From an uncultured Lachnospiraceae bacterium (lineage in GTDB: Bacteria; Bacillota; Clostridia; Lachnospirales; Lachnospiraceae): a DNA stretch of 45,457 nucleotides. The notes beneath the pieces were generated by a model that worked only from the letters and a program-made list of their open reading frames with translations, was not told the DNA's origin and made no database searches. The stretch lies in contig URUU01000013.1 in the NCBI GenBank assembly GCA_900551235.1, positions 1 through 45,457 on the forward strand, given 5' to 3'. The position numbers were made by a program, and so were the translations under genes. Shown here piece after piece: positions 23,993 to 32,653 of the stretch (positions within the stretch are counted from its first letter, which is position 1; each line of letters begins with the position of its first letter).

Positions 23993-25010
23993 TCCAGATC
24001 ATCACCGTTTTTCCCATAAATTTGTGTATATCCATTTCAAATGCTCTGGTTATATCTTTGACATCCTTCACTTCTACTTCTGCTCCCATAATGTTCTCCA
24101 GATAAGAAACAATTTCCGGATGTTCTTCATATAAATGCAGCAGGCCTTCATAGTCGCTTCTGCCGCTGCGGCTGCTGCCGAAAATGCGCAGGCCTTTTTC
24201 CAGTACCATACGGGTATTGATCGGCGCCAGATCCTCACTGACACCAAGAATGCTGATCGTACCTTCCGGATGAATGTAATCTATGATCTGATTGATCGCT
24301 TTGGATGCCGCCGCTCCGCCCACACACTCAAAAGCATGGTCGATCCACAGATCTTCCGGAATATCATTTACACAATAGATGGCATCTGCAAATGTGAAAT
24401 CAGACAGTTTATTTTCCGTCACACCAAAAATATAAATTCTGGAATCCGGAAGCATTTTTTTCAACAGAAGAGAAGTAATATAACCCAGATTGCCATCGCC
24501 CCACACACCGATCACATCCCGTCTTTCATGTGAAAAACGTAAGAATCGGTTAACGGCATGAAAACTGACGCTTACAAGCTCCGTGTAAGCAGCCACCGTT
24601 GGATTGATCCCCTTTGGAAGGTGTACAAAACGATCCGGCACTGCCTGGACATATTCCTGTAAAAATCCGTCCATACTGCTGGCACAGAACTTACTGGAAC
24701 GCAGATAATTTTCCGCAATGATGTCATCCTGTTCTACCGGACGGTTCGGGATCATCACAACCGTTTCTCCCACTTCAAAAGTCCCGGTCGGATCATATAC
24801 CACATCGCCGATGCCCTCATGGATCAGAGCCATCGGAAGCTTCTGTCGCAGGATCTCTTCTGCCCTGGCACCCTGATAATAACGCTGGTCAGCATGACAG
24901 ATGGAAAGTCTGGTCGGACGTACGATCACCTGTTCTTTGTCAATTTCCATTTCTTTAAACGCAACTTCAAACTGTCTTGGACGTTTCAACTGATATACCG
25001 TATTTAGCAT
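23985..25010 (-). CDS. tarJ: Ribulose-5-phosphate reductase, TarJ-like (zinc-type dehydrogenase)
   Basis: Medium-chain dehydrogenase/reductase of 341 residues, predicted to reduce ribulose 5-phosphate to ribitol 5-phosphate with NADPH. Visible are RPTRLSICHADQRYYQG (zinc-type Cys), IHEGIGDVV, VVMIPNRP, the Rossmann stretch VIGVWGDGNLGYITSLLL, and AFECVGG. The tarI–tarJ pair, overlapping by seven bases (ATGCTAA), is the classical CDP-ribitol supply module. Without that context it would be an unspecified alcohol dehydrogenase; the pairing makes the function fairly sure. Confidence 0.9.
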   Translation of the reverse strand: MLNTVYQLKRPRQFEVAFKEMEIDKEQVIVRPTRLSICHADQRYYQGARAEEILRQKLPMALIHEGIGDVVYDPTGTFEVGETVVMIPNRPVEQDDIIAENYLRSSKFCASSMDGFLQEYVQAVPDRFVHLPKGINPTVAAYTELVSVSFHAVNRFLRFSHERRDVIGVWGDGNLGYITSLLLKKMLPDSRIYIFGVTENKLSDFTFADAIYCVNDIPEDLWIDHAFECVGGAAASKAINQIIDYIHPEGTISILGVSEDLAPINTRMVLEKGLRIFGSSRSGRSDYEGLLHLYEEHPEIVSYLENIMGAEVEVKDVKDITRAFEMDIHKFMGKTVMIWNE

Positions 25011-25729
25011 ACGCCATCTCCTCCTAAAATCGATTCTGCCACACGCAGATCGTACGGATAAGTAATCTTAATGTTAAAGACTTCCCCATCTACCAGATGG
25101 ATGGCATCCCCTTTGAGTACCAGAATCTTGCAGGCATCTGTCAGAATCGTCTTTTCTTCCTCTGTCATCTCCTCAAACACTTCTCTTAATCGTTTTGCGT
25201 GAAAACTCTGCGGTGTCTGTCCCTGATACATTTTGGACCGGTCTGGTATATTACTTATTTCCTTATTATCTAAACTTTCTACGATTGTATCCGTTGCCGG
25301 GATCACGGTATCACATGCACCATATTCTTTTGCATAACGGATATTATCCTCCAGAATACGATGTGTCACAAACGGACGTACCGAATCATGCGTAACAATG
25401 ATGGTTTCATCATCCAGACCATAGGATTTTTCAATATGACTGATTGCATTCATGATCGTATCATTTCTGGTTGCTCCGCCTTCGATTACATCAATCTTAT
25501 CGGAAAGCAGAATATATTTCCTGATGATATCCCTGGTATAGGTGATCCACTGTTTCGGCGAAAGAACGATCACACGCTCAAACTGTGGATTGATCACAAA
25601 TTTCTCCAGTGTATGGATGATGATCGGCTTTCCGCCAACTTCCATAAACTGCTTCGGTTTCTCAACATTTCCCATACGTGTTCCTTTGCCGCCTGCAAGG
25701 ACAACGCCGTAAACATTTGTTTTTTCCAC
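25004..25729 (-). CDS. tarI: D-ribitol-5-phosphate cytidylyltransferase
   Basis: IspD-family enzyme of 241 residues that makes CDP-ribitol from CTP and ribitol 5-phosphate. Visible are VLAGGKGTRMGNVEKPKQF (CTP-binding loop), GGATRNDTI, THDSVRPFV, VIPATDTI, MYQGQTPQSF and TDACKILV. IspD (methylerythritol pathway) is the alternative, but adjacency to tarJ and the polyol-phosphate transferases favours TarI. The start is GTG at 25729, with GGAGG seven bases upstream. Confidence 0.92.
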   Translation of the reverse strand: MEKTNVYGVVLAGGKGTRMGNVEKPKQFMEVGGKPIIIHTLEKFVINPQFERVIVLSPKQWITYTRDIIRKYILLSDKIDVIEGGATRNDTIMNAISHIEKSYGLDDETIIVTHDSVRPFVTHRILEDNIRYAKEYGACDTVIPATDTIVESLDNKEISNIPDRSKMYQGQTPQSFHAKRLREVFEEMTEEEKTILTDACKILVLKGDAIHLVDGEVFNIKITYPYDLRVAESILGGDGVC

Positions 25730-25740
25730 GGTACTGCCTC

Positions 25741-26472
25741 CTATTTCATAAACTCCAGATAACGCGGAAGAACTTCTTCCGGTGTTCCGATTTCAATCAG
25801 TTTTCCTTCATGCATCCACATTACTTTATCGCAGAGATCTGCAATCGTGTCCAGACTGTGCGAAACAATGACAACGGTCCGTTCACGGTTGGATATCAGA
25901 CTCTTCATTTTTTCATAACTTTTCTTTTTAAATTTTTCATCGCCGACACTTAAAACCTCATCGATCAGCATGATATCGGTCTCCAGTACCGCTGTAATGG
26001 AAAATGCCAGTTTGGAATACATACCGCTTGAGTAGGTACGTACCGGCATATCAATAAATTTACCAAGTCCTGCAAATTCTATGATCTCATCCATCCTGGA
26101 ACGGATAAAGGCTTCCGAGAAGCCAAGAAGCATACCGGAAAGAATGATATTTTCTCTTCCGCTCATCTCTCTTTCAAATCCGACGCCAATGGACAGCAGG
26201 GACACAGAATGATTCTTCAGATCAATGCTTCCCGAATCTGCGGAGAAAATTCCCGCCAGTGCTTTGAGCATGGTTGATTTCCCGCTTCCGTTTTTTCCGA
26301 TAATTCCAAGGATCTCTCCTTTTTCTACTTTAAAGGACACATCCTTTACCGCCTGAAACACATCCACCTGTACCTTCTTCATATGAAGCAGACTCTGCTT
26401 GATGGAAAATTTCTGCAGGTTTCGGTAACTGATATATAAATTTTTCACTTCGATCGCAATTTCCCGTTCCAT
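25741..26472 (-). CDS. tagH: Polysaccharide/teichoic acid ABC exporter, ATP-binding protein (TagH-like, short)
   Basis: A 243-residue ATPase of the Wzt/TagH family that drives export of the completed lipid-linked polymer. Visible are Walker A GKNGSGKST, the signature VRTYSSGMYSKLAFS, Walker B IMLIDEVLSVGDEKF, and the H-loop VSHS. It ends soon after the nucleotide-binding domain, so it lacks the C-terminal extension of Bacillus TagH and the glycan-binding domain of some Wzt proteins. The ATG overlaps the permease stop by one base (TAATG). Confidence 0.93.
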   Translation of the reverse strand: MEREIAIEVKNLYISYRNLQKFSIKQSLLHMKKVQVDVFQAVKDVSFKVEKGEILGIIGKNGSGKSTMLKALAGIFSADSGSIDLKNHSVSLLSIGVGFEREMSGRENIILSGMLLGFSEAFIRSRMDEIIEFAGLGKFIDMPVRTYSSGMYSKLAFSITAVLETDIMLIDEVLSVGDEKFKKKSYEKMKSLISNRERTVVIVSHSLDTIADLCDKVMWMHEGKLIEIGTPEEVLPRYLEFMK

Positions 26473-27260
26473 TATATCACCTTCACATAACTGTTTTCGT
26501 ATTTATAGATAATCTTTACTCCGATCGCTGACAGGATGAAACTCAGCAACATCCATAAAAGCAGAAACTTTCTTGCCGGTGTCTGATCGTAGATCATACA
26601 TCTTCTGGCAGAAGTCAGAAGCAGTGCCATCGGGTTGCCGTACAGGATCACTTTGTTCCATGGTGCAAATTTTGCAAGCTTTGTCTCTACATTATAGAAA
26701 ATACCTGTCATATAAAACAGAAGGCGCAGGACAATATTTATAACATTGGACAGATCCTGTACAAATACACCAAAATGCAGAACGATTGTACTGCATCCGA
26801 ACGTAAACAGGAAGAGCGTGATCATGATCGGAATCATATAAAGCAGATTCAGGCTGACCGGTATACGGTAGATCAGCATCATGATCACAACAATGCCAAA
26901 GGAAATCAGCATCTTGAAGCCATTGACAAACATACGGACCATAACCAGAACATATTTTGGCAGATAGACTTTCGAAACAATCGACTTGTTGGTCTTGACC
27001 GTTTTGACACTCTGCTGCAATGTCTTATTGAAAAAGTCCCACATAGTCAGACCAATAAAGATAAATACGGTAAAATATTTTTCTTTTGCGTTAAAAACCA
27101 CACCGAAGATCAGTGTATAGATTAACATAAAACAGATTGGGTCCAGTACCCACCACAGCCAGTTCAGATAAGAGCTCGCCACCTCTGACTGTAACTTCGA
27201 TTTTGCCGAATAAATGGCATACTTATAATACTTTTTTGTATCCTTTAGAAATCGCTTCAT
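26472..27260 (-). CDS. tagG: Polysaccharide/teichoic acid ABC exporter, permease (TagG-like)
   Basis: ABC-2 type permease of 262 residues with about six transmembrane helices and the conserved amphipathic N-terminal stretch (YAIYSAKSKLQSEVASSYLN, then WLWWVLDP). FIGLTMWDFFNK and the NPMALLLTSAR loop are typical of the Wzm/TagG group. The start is ATG at 27260, just after the previous stop, with GAGGAG upstream. The longer frame to 27389 would lie inside the upstream gene. It forms the exporter with the next gene. Confidence 0.93.
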   Translation of the reverse strand: MKRFLKDTKKYYKYAIYSAKSKLQSEVASSYLNWLWWVLDPICFMLIYTLIFGVVFNAKEKYFTVFIFIGLTMWDFFNKTLQQSVKTVKTNKSIVSKVYLPKYVLVMVRMFVNGFKMLISFGIVVIMMLIYRIPVSLNLLYMIPIMITLFLFTFGCSTIVLHFGVFVQDLSNVINIVLRLLFYMTGIFYNVETKLAKFAPWNKVILYGNPMALLLTSARRCMIYDQTPARKFLLLWMLLSFILSAIGVKIIYKYENSYVKVI

Positions 27261-27261
27261 T

Positions 27262-28431
27262 TTACGTGTTCTCCTCACAAATGCTTTTTCGCCTGATCCG
27301 CTCGCAAACCTTTTCACAGGCATGTCCGCTCTCAAAGCTTCCCATTTTCTGATGATGCTTTTGTATCGCTTTTCGATTCTGACCTGCATCGTAACTGTCT
27401 ATGGCATCTTCCAGTTCCTGTTCATTGCGGCATATCGGAAACGGCCACTCCTGAATCGGAATATAAAATCCGGTTTTCGCAAGATACTGCTCCAGATCCG
27501 GTGTATACAAAAAACAGGGACGGTATAAAAATGAATAATCCCATATACAGGAAGAATAGTCTGTGATCAGCATATCTGCCGCTGCCAGCAGTTCCTGCAT
27601 GTCCGGATAGTCTGTCACATCCGCAGACCAGGTCTTTTCCAGCGCAGATGCATCATCCTCGCTGTAACGATGTGCGCGGTATAATACATACCACTTTTCA
27701 TCATTTTTTTCAAGTATTTTTCGAAGTCCGGTGAAATCGGGCATGTAATTTTCCCCATCCGGCCGGTAAGTCGGAGCATACAGCAGGATCCTGCAGCCCG
27801 GATCAATCTGATAGGTACTGCGTACTTTCCTGGCAGCATCCACCGTTTCGCCCCTTACCAGAAAATCATTGCGCGGCATCCCACATTCAAGTATCTCTCC
27901 TTCATACAAAAATGCGTGTCGAAACAGTTTTTCATTTGCCGCCTGACAGCTCGACACCATAAGCTGTATATTTTCCGCGCAGAACTGCGCACGCTTTCTG
28001 GTCGCCCAGTTTGCATCCGGCTTGTCATTTTCAATCCGTTTGTATGCTCCGCCTCCATGCCAGGTATTGATCAGATACTGACGTTTCCGAAACGGAAACC
28101 ACGGTGCATAAGAACCGTTGGTAACGATGACACTCGCCGTCAGAAGATAATAGAAGCTTCTGACCGTAAAATGCTTTACAAAATGCAGTCCCTGTTTTTC
28201 TTCTGACCGGTAACGTGACGGATCGGTGACCATCCAGTAAATGTCAAACTTCCCCGGCTCCTGTTTCTGTATAAAATCACTGAGATAGCGGGGATTACCG
28301 GAATAATCGTATCCGCTCCCCCCGGTCAGACCTGTAAAAACCAGCCGTTCCCGCCGGATCTTACACAGACTGAACGGTAACAGCAAAACCCTAAAAGCAA
28401 TACTGTACAGATATTTCAGTAAGCTTTTCAT
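27262..28431 (-). CDS. CDP-glycerol glycerophosphotransferase family protein (TagB-like)
   Basis: A 389-residue Glyphos_transf-type enzyme, distinct from the two paralogues further downstream. It begins with a hydrophobic N-terminus (YLYSIAFRVLLLPFSLCK). Visible motifs are LINTWHGGGAYKRIE, RILLYAPTYRPDG, LYRAHRYSED, and DMLITDYSSCIWDYSFLYRPCFLYTPD. This resembles TagB/TarB primases or a linkage-unit transferase that adds the first polyol phosphate. The substrate (glycerol or ribitol) cannot be told from sequence. AAAGGAG precedes the ATG; the previous gene ends 27 bases upstream. Confidence 0.92.
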   Translation of the reverse strand: MKSLLKYLYSIAFRVLLLPFSLCKIRRERLVFTGLTGGSGYDYSGNPRYLSDFIQKQEPGKFDIYWMVTDPSRYRSEEKQGLHFVKHFTVRSFYYLLTASVIVTNGSYAPWFPFRKRQYLINTWHGGGAYKRIENDKPDANWATRKRAQFCAENIQLMVSSCQAANEKLFRHAFLYEGEILECGMPRNDFLVRGETVDAARKVRSTYQIDPGCRILLYAPTYRPDGENYMPDFTGLRKILEKNDEKWYVLYRAHRYSEDDASALEKTWSADVTDYPDMQELLAAADMLITDYSSCIWDYSFLYRPCFLYTPDLEQYLAKTGFYIPIQEWPFPICRNEQELEDAIDSYDAGQNRKAIQKHHQKMGSFESGHACEKVCERIRRKSICEENT

Positions 28432-28458
28432 ATGATGTCTCCTTTGTATGCAACAGAT

Positions 28459-29220
28459 TTATTTTCTGGAAAATCCATAATATTTCCAGATACCATGCAG
28501 TGCATAAGATACAAAATAATATCCGGACCGAATCAGTCCAAATCCAAGATAACGGTATACCTGAAACGTCATCTTTGCAGACTTCAGCTTATTTCCCGAT
28601 TTTCCCTGATTGCTTAACCTATATTTTAACAGAGGTTGCGTGATACCACAAGCTTTTTTATATTTCCTGAGGATTTTCAACCAGGTAATATAGTCCTCAT
28701 GGCTGTCATCGTGCTCCATGGGAAACTCACGTGCCACTTCTGTTTTCAGAACAACAGAGGAACAGTTGATGCTGTTATGATGCAGCAGTTCATGATATGT
28801 GATTTCTTCTTTCACCGGAATAATACGCCCGGTAAGCTTCCCCTCCGGTGTCATCAGCTCGCGTGCCGTACAGCACAGTACGCAGCCGGTTTTTTGCATC
28901 TTTTCAAGCTGCTTCTGTAATTTCTCTTTTTCCCAGTAATCATCTGCATCCAGAAATGCAACATACTTTCCTTTTGCAAGTGCAGCCCCTCTGTTCCGGC
29001 TTCCGGCTGCGCCCAGATTCTGTTCATTTTTTATAAAAGAAAGCGCAGGGTTATCCCGATACGCTCTCATCACCTGCTCCAGATCATCTGTTGAACCATC
29101 ATCAATGACGATGATCTCCAACGGGACATTCTGGACCAGGGCTGAATCAATCGCTCTGGATATCATCCCTGCGCAATTATATGCCGGTATGATAACAGAT
29201 ACCAACGTTTCTTCTTTCAT
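28459..29220 (-). CDS. GT2 family glycosyltransferase
   Basis: A 253-residue GT-A enzyme: VSVIIPAYNCAGMISRAID, IIVIDDGSTDD, LGAAGSRNRGAALAKGKYVAF, and the metal site FLDADDYW. A conserved HEDYITWLKILR acceptor motif follows. No transmembrane helix is seen. It is the second gene of the operon, directly after the initiating sugar transferase, and so probably adds the second sugar of the linkage unit or repeat (inference from position). GGAG lies about eight bases before the ATG. Confidence 0.92.
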   Translation of the reverse strand: MKEETLVSVIIPAYNCAGMISRAIDSALVQNVPLEIIVIDDGSTDDLEQVMRAYRDNPALSFIKNEQNLGAAGSRNRGAALAKGKYVAFLDADDYWEKEKLQKQLEKMQKTGCVLCCTARELMTPEGKLTGRIIPVKEEITYHELLHHNSINCSSVVLKTEVAREFPMEHDDSHEDYITWLKILRKYKKACGITQPLLKYRLSNQGKSGNKLKSAKMTFQVYRYLGFGLIRSGYYFVSYALHGIWKYYGFSRK

Positions 29221-29232
29221 AACATACTCCTA

Positions 29233-30651
29233 TTATTTTACTCCGGCTTCTTTTTGCTCCTCTTCCCTGATATGCTCCAGGTTTTCTCTGGTAGCTGCAG
29301 TAACCTGCCATTTCTCCACACCCTCCGTATTTTCTTTCTGGAACAGGATCTTAAAAGTAAGGAATATCAGTTTGATATCCAGCACAAAACTGTAATTCTC
29401 GATATAAGTCAGATCCAGTTTCAGTTTATCGTACGGTGTCGTATTATATTTTCCATAAACCTGCGCAAATCCTGTAAGACCTGCTTTCACTTTCAGTCGA
29501 TAATCAAATTCCGGTATCACTTTCTTATATTCTGCTGCAATCTGCGGACGCTCCGGTCTTGGTCCTACCATGGACATATCACCCTTCAGAATATTAAACA
29601 ACTGCGGCAATTCGTCAAAATGAATGTTTCGAAGTACTCTTCCTACAGGTGTCACACGGTCATCATGCTTCATCGCCAGACGTGCACCGTGCTTTTCCGA
29701 ATCCACACGCATGCTGCGGAATTTCATAACATAGAAGATTTTGCCGCCTTTCGTAAGACGTTCCTGTCTGTAGAATACCGGGCCTCCATCATACAACTTG
29801 ATGCAAAGTGCGATTACGATCATAAAAGGAGATGCCAGAAGAATACCGGTCAGCGAAGTGACAATATCAAATGCACGCTTCAAAAACTGCTGCTCTGCTG
29901 TCAGTCCGCGATGGCGGAACAAAAGCAGGGAAGTATCAAACAGATGTATATTATCCGCACTCATGATCATAATATCTGAAATCTTCGGAATGCTGTAACA
30001 ACGGATGTCTTTTTCAAAACAATACTTCAGCAAAATGTTTCTCTGTGATGCCGGGATATCTCCCAGTACTACCGCATGATACTGATCGATGCGTCCCCTG
30101 ATCTCATCCAGTCCGGCGCTGATATGGATTTTCTCACAGATATTATACTTATCTTCCCGGCTGGAAATTTTCTGGATCAGATCATCCGGGCTGTAATCTC
30201 CATAGACCAGCAGCATCTGTCTTGGCGGATATATTTTTGTATAGATCCACCTCATAAACACAACCCATGCCACCACGATCGCCAGATCGATCAGCGTCAT
30301 CTTCAGGATCGGCTCCATATATTTCAGGAACTTCCATCGACCGATCAGTGCAAGCTGCAGATATGTGATCGCATTGACACAAAATACTGACAAAATCTGT
30401 GAATACAACACTTCAAACACCCGCAGATATCCCACTTTAAATCCACCGTAGATCCGGTAAAAGAAATAAAGCATCAAAGCATACTGTGCGATCACCACAT
30501 AGTTTCCACGTTTCCAGAACGCCTCACCAATCGCCCCCGAAAATGCATAATCCTTAAACCACACATAAGCAAATACACCTGTCTGTGCACTCAGAATAAA
30601 TGCAGATGCCAAAAACATGATCAGCCTTTTGTAACGTTCTCTGTTTTCCAT
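29233..30651 (-). CDS. Polyprenyl-phosphate glycosyl-1-phosphate transferase (initiating enzyme)
   Basis: A 472-residue membrane protein of the WcaJ/CpsE/EpsL group. There are four N-terminal transmembrane helices (about residues 8-30, 45-65, 78-105 and 115-135), a CoA-binding-like middle domain, and a fifth hydrophobic segment (about 265-290). The catalytic sugar-transferase domain follows: YRQERLTKGGKIFYVMKFRSM, LRNIHFDELPQLFN, MSMVGPRPERP and AGLTGFAQVYGK. It puts the first sugar-1-phosphate on undecaprenyl phosphate. First gene of the operon, with its own promoter (30744-30772) and a hairpin-containing leader. The choice of this enzyme rather than TagO/TagA differs from Bacillus wall teichoic acid. 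Confidence 0.94.
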   Translation of the reverse strand: MENRERYKRLIMFLASAFILSAQTGVFAYVWFKDYAFSGAIGEAFWKRGNYVVIAQYALMLYFFYRIYGGFKVGYLRVFEVLYSQILSVFCVNAITYLQLALIGRWKFLKYMEPILKMTLIDLAIVVAWVVFMRWIYTKIYPPRQMLLVYGDYSPDDLIQKISSREDKYNICEKIHISAGLDEIRGRIDQYHAVVLGDIPASQRNILLKYCFEKDIRCYSIPKISDIMIMSADNIHLFDTSLLLFRHRGLTAEQQFLKRAFDIVTSLTGILLASPFMIVIALCIKLYDGGPVFYRQERLTKGGKIFYVMKFRSMRVDSEKHGARLAMKHDDRVTPVGRVLRNIHFDELPQLFNILKGDMSMVGPRPERPQIAAEYKKVIPEFDYRLKVKAGLTGFAQVYGKYNTTPYDKLKLDLTYIENYSFVLDIKLIFLTFKILFQKENTEGVEKWQVTAATRENLEHIREEEQKEAGVK

Positions 30652-30675
30652 TTACTTATCCTCTTCATATAAAAT

Positions 30676-30720
30676 AGCAGAAAAATCCGAGGGGTTTTTC
30701 CTCTGATTTTTCGAACTGCT
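30676..30720 (-). promoter_or_regulatory. Long leader hairpin, possible attenuator of the polysaccharide operon
   Basis: On the minus strand: AGCAG, TTCG bulge, AAAAATC, A, GAGG, loop, CCTC, G, GATTTTT, CTGCT. The paired arms extend about 16 bp and contain the T run. The hairpin lies between the promoter and the ribosome site, about 25 bases before the start codon. It could terminate or pause transcription. Confidence 0.45.
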
Positions 30721-30743
30721 GTGTTTCTCTTACATCGCCGATA

Positions 30744-30772
30744 ATTTTACAACAATTCCTTTTAAATTACAA
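30744..30772 (-). promoter_or_regulatory. Promoter of the eleven-gene polysaccharide operon
   Basis: Minus strand TTGTAA (30767-30772), 17 bp, TAAAAT (30744-30749). The leader would be about 85 bases. Confidence 0.6.
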
Positions 30773-30806
30773 CCTAAGAATTTCTGGAACAGAAGAAATC
30801 TCAGGT
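30772..30806 (-). terminator. Terminator-like hairpin at the end of the DUF6077 unit
   Basis: A stem of about 13 bp with one bulge, ACCTGAGA-TTTCT against AGAAA-TTCTTAGGT (minus strand). It overlaps the TGA stop and is followed by TGTAATTT. The T tract is weak. Confidence 0.45.
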
Positions 30807-31577
30807 CGGCTTTTTATCCTTGTAGATTATATAATCCCCTGCTTTTCCGACCCTTTCAAATGCCAGACTCTCAATCTGCCTGTTCTGGTCTTCATCTGCA
30901 AGATATACCAGATAATTCACGCCTGACCGGCGAAGCATCCGGATCAGCTTCTGAAAGTTTGGATTTTCGCGGTTCATCTGTCTGTGGATTCTCTTTCTCC
31001 GTTTCTTCAGCTTCGACCTTCTTCCATATGCCAGTTCGATCGATGCATCATACTGTCGTACATACCCGATCAGTTCATCCGGCATCACTGCGACCGCCTT
31101 TTCCTGTTCCTTAAGCGTACCTGTTATCTGATCACAGATCTGGCACACATCTGCCGGCAGCTTCTGCATATTTACCGCTTTCTGATAAGGTGCGTCACTT
31201 CCTATATAAGGTGTTTTCCCTGTTGCCGCAATCAGTACGAGTGTGCATACCACTGCCAGCCCCTGTGCCGCCCGGCTTTTCTGCCCTCTGCAGATTTGAA
31301 CCGCCCCATAAGCGATCACTGCAGATGTCGGAAGCAGCCAGAACATACGCCAGTAAACCAGATCCCCAACGCAATATTTCATAATGATTTTTGCCGTAAC
31401 CGGACAGAAATACAATGCCAGGAACAAAAGACTGTATCCCGCCAGCCATCTGCGATTGTCTTTTTCTTTCCGATTCAGGATCAGAAACAAAAGAGCCGCC
31501 AGGAAAAGATAGAAATGCCATCCTTCGCCTATATACCAGCGGCCTCTTTCGATTGCAGTCCAGAACGCTGTTTTCAT
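30801..31577 (-). CDS. DUF6077-like membrane protein, C-terminal part (separated by an in-frame TAG)
   Basis: A 258-codon open frame with three or four transmembrane helices (about 20-37, 45-62, 78-95 and 104-122) and a soluble C-terminal domain (MPDELIGYVRQYDASIELAYG, FQKLIRMLRRSGVNYLVYL). That domain looks like the extracytoplasmic end of a GT-C-type polytopic protein. It is in the same frame as the upstream gene. Only TAG (31596-31598) and six codons lie between them. Reinitiation at ATG 31577 is possible, since AGAGAGG lies about ten bases upstream. It may therefore be half of a broken gene or one of two coupled genes. Confidence 0.65.
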   Translation of the reverse strand: MKTAFWTAIERGRWYIGEGWHFYLFLAALLFLILNRKEKDNRRWLAGYSLLFLALYFCPVTAKIIMKYCVGDLVYWRMFWLLPTSAVIAYGAVQICRGQKSRAAQGLAVVCTLVLIAATGKTPYIGSDAPYQKAVNMQKLPADVCQICDQITGTLKEQEKAVAVMPDELIGYVRQYDASIELAYGRRSKLKKRRKRIHRQMNRENPNFQKLIRMLRRSGVNYLVYLADEDQNRQIESLAFERVGKAGDYIIYKDKKPT

Positions 31578-31595
31578 CGTTTCTTTACCTCTCTT

Positions 31596-32639
31596 CTATC
31601 TTACCAGCAGATATGCTGCAGCGCACAATATATTTGGAACACAGCAGATTACTGCCAGACCTGCCCTTTTCCAGTTCCTGTCTTTCCACAGATATAATAC
31701 CGTCACTAAGATCAGCATGATCGGTGCCAGCATAATCCCCATGCCGGATACTAGGCAGGAAGCCATCAGCAATACCAGCAGCCGCATCCATTCTCCTTTT
31801 TCTGCCTCTTCCTCCATACAGCATTTGGACTGATAAAAAATCCCGGGAAGCAGAAAAGATGCCAGAAGTGCCTTCCCCTGCCAGATACGGATCGTCATAA
31901 AGGTTCCCTGCGTATACACAGAATAATAAGAAAACATCTGTATCAGTGCCACGAACAGCAGAAAAAGTGCAGCTCCGTTTTTATCCTCCGGAAATAATTT
32001 CCGTGCGATCTGCCAATACACAAGATAGGATAAGAGCAGGAAAAATACCGGCTGAACCGTATGTGCAACAACCGCCGCATGCATCTGAACCGCATCGCTG
32101 AAAAATGCCAGCATGATCGGAAATGGTGCCAGCACATATCTGGACGGAAGCACGGAGGAAAGTTTCCCGGTATAGGCACCATAGGTAAACATGCCATTCG
32201 TCTGAAGCGTGGTCGTTGCAGTTGCCACATAAAAGGAATCATCCAGATCCGTCGCCATTCCAAATACATAAGCACCCATCTGGACAAGTATCAGAAACAT
32301 CGCTGCCCACATGGCAGGAGGAATCTCGGATACCGGAACCCGTACCTGTATCTTTGTGTGTTCCTTCCATCTTTTCCTTCCCACACTGAAATATCCGTAA
32401 AATGCCAGTATCAGCACAAGCACTCCGTACGTATATTTCAGAAGTGAAAAAGACTGTCTGCCAAAAATAAGAGGCAGGGCAAGTACTTCAAACAGTGCAA
32501 ACATGCCTGCATACCCGCTGATCAACAGATCTGCCGCTCCTGCTTTTTGCTTCCTGCTCCGGAACATCGGAAGATTACCAATCCCAAACGGAACAACAAG
32601 AAACCACAGCAGAATCTTTAAAGCTTTTATAGCTATCAA
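31596..32639 (-). CDS. DUF6077-like polytopic membrane protein, N-terminal part
   Basis: A 347-codon frame with eight or nine predicted transmembrane helices, ending in TAG inside a reading frame that continues into 30801-31577. FGMATDLDDSFYVATATTTLQ has the Asp-rich first periplasmic loop typical of GT-C glycosyltransferases. I recall this family as DUF6077, next to rfbD in Lachnospiraceae. The start is TTG at 32639, nine bases behind AAAGGAG. A GT-C enzyme here would use polyprenyl-phosphate sugars such as those made by the GtrB-like proteins nearby (inference). Confidence 0.75.
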   Translation of the reverse strand: MIAIKALKILLWFLVVPFGIGNLPMFRSRKQKAGAADLLISGYAGMFALFEVLALPLIFGRQSFSLLKYTYGVLVLILAFYGYFSVGRKRWKEHTKIQVRVPVSEIPPAMWAAMFLILVQMGAYVFGMATDLDDSFYVATATTTLQTNGMFTYGAYTGKLSSVLPSRYVLAPFPIMLAFFSDAVQMHAAVVAHTVQPVFFLLLSYLVYWQIARKLFPEDKNGAALFLLFVALIQMFSYYSVYTQGTFMTIRIWQGKALLASFLLPGIFYQSKCCMEEEAEKGEWMRLLVLLMASCLVSGMGIMLAPIMLILVTVLYLWKDRNWKRAGLAVICCVPNILCAAAYLLVR

Positions 32640-32653
32640 ATCGGTCTTCTCCT

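Noticed and set aside
25004..25729. IspD (methylerythritol pathway) instead of TarI
   Set aside because: The fold is the same, but overlap with tarJ and the surrounding polyol-phosphate transferases make ribitol-5-phosphate the better substrate.
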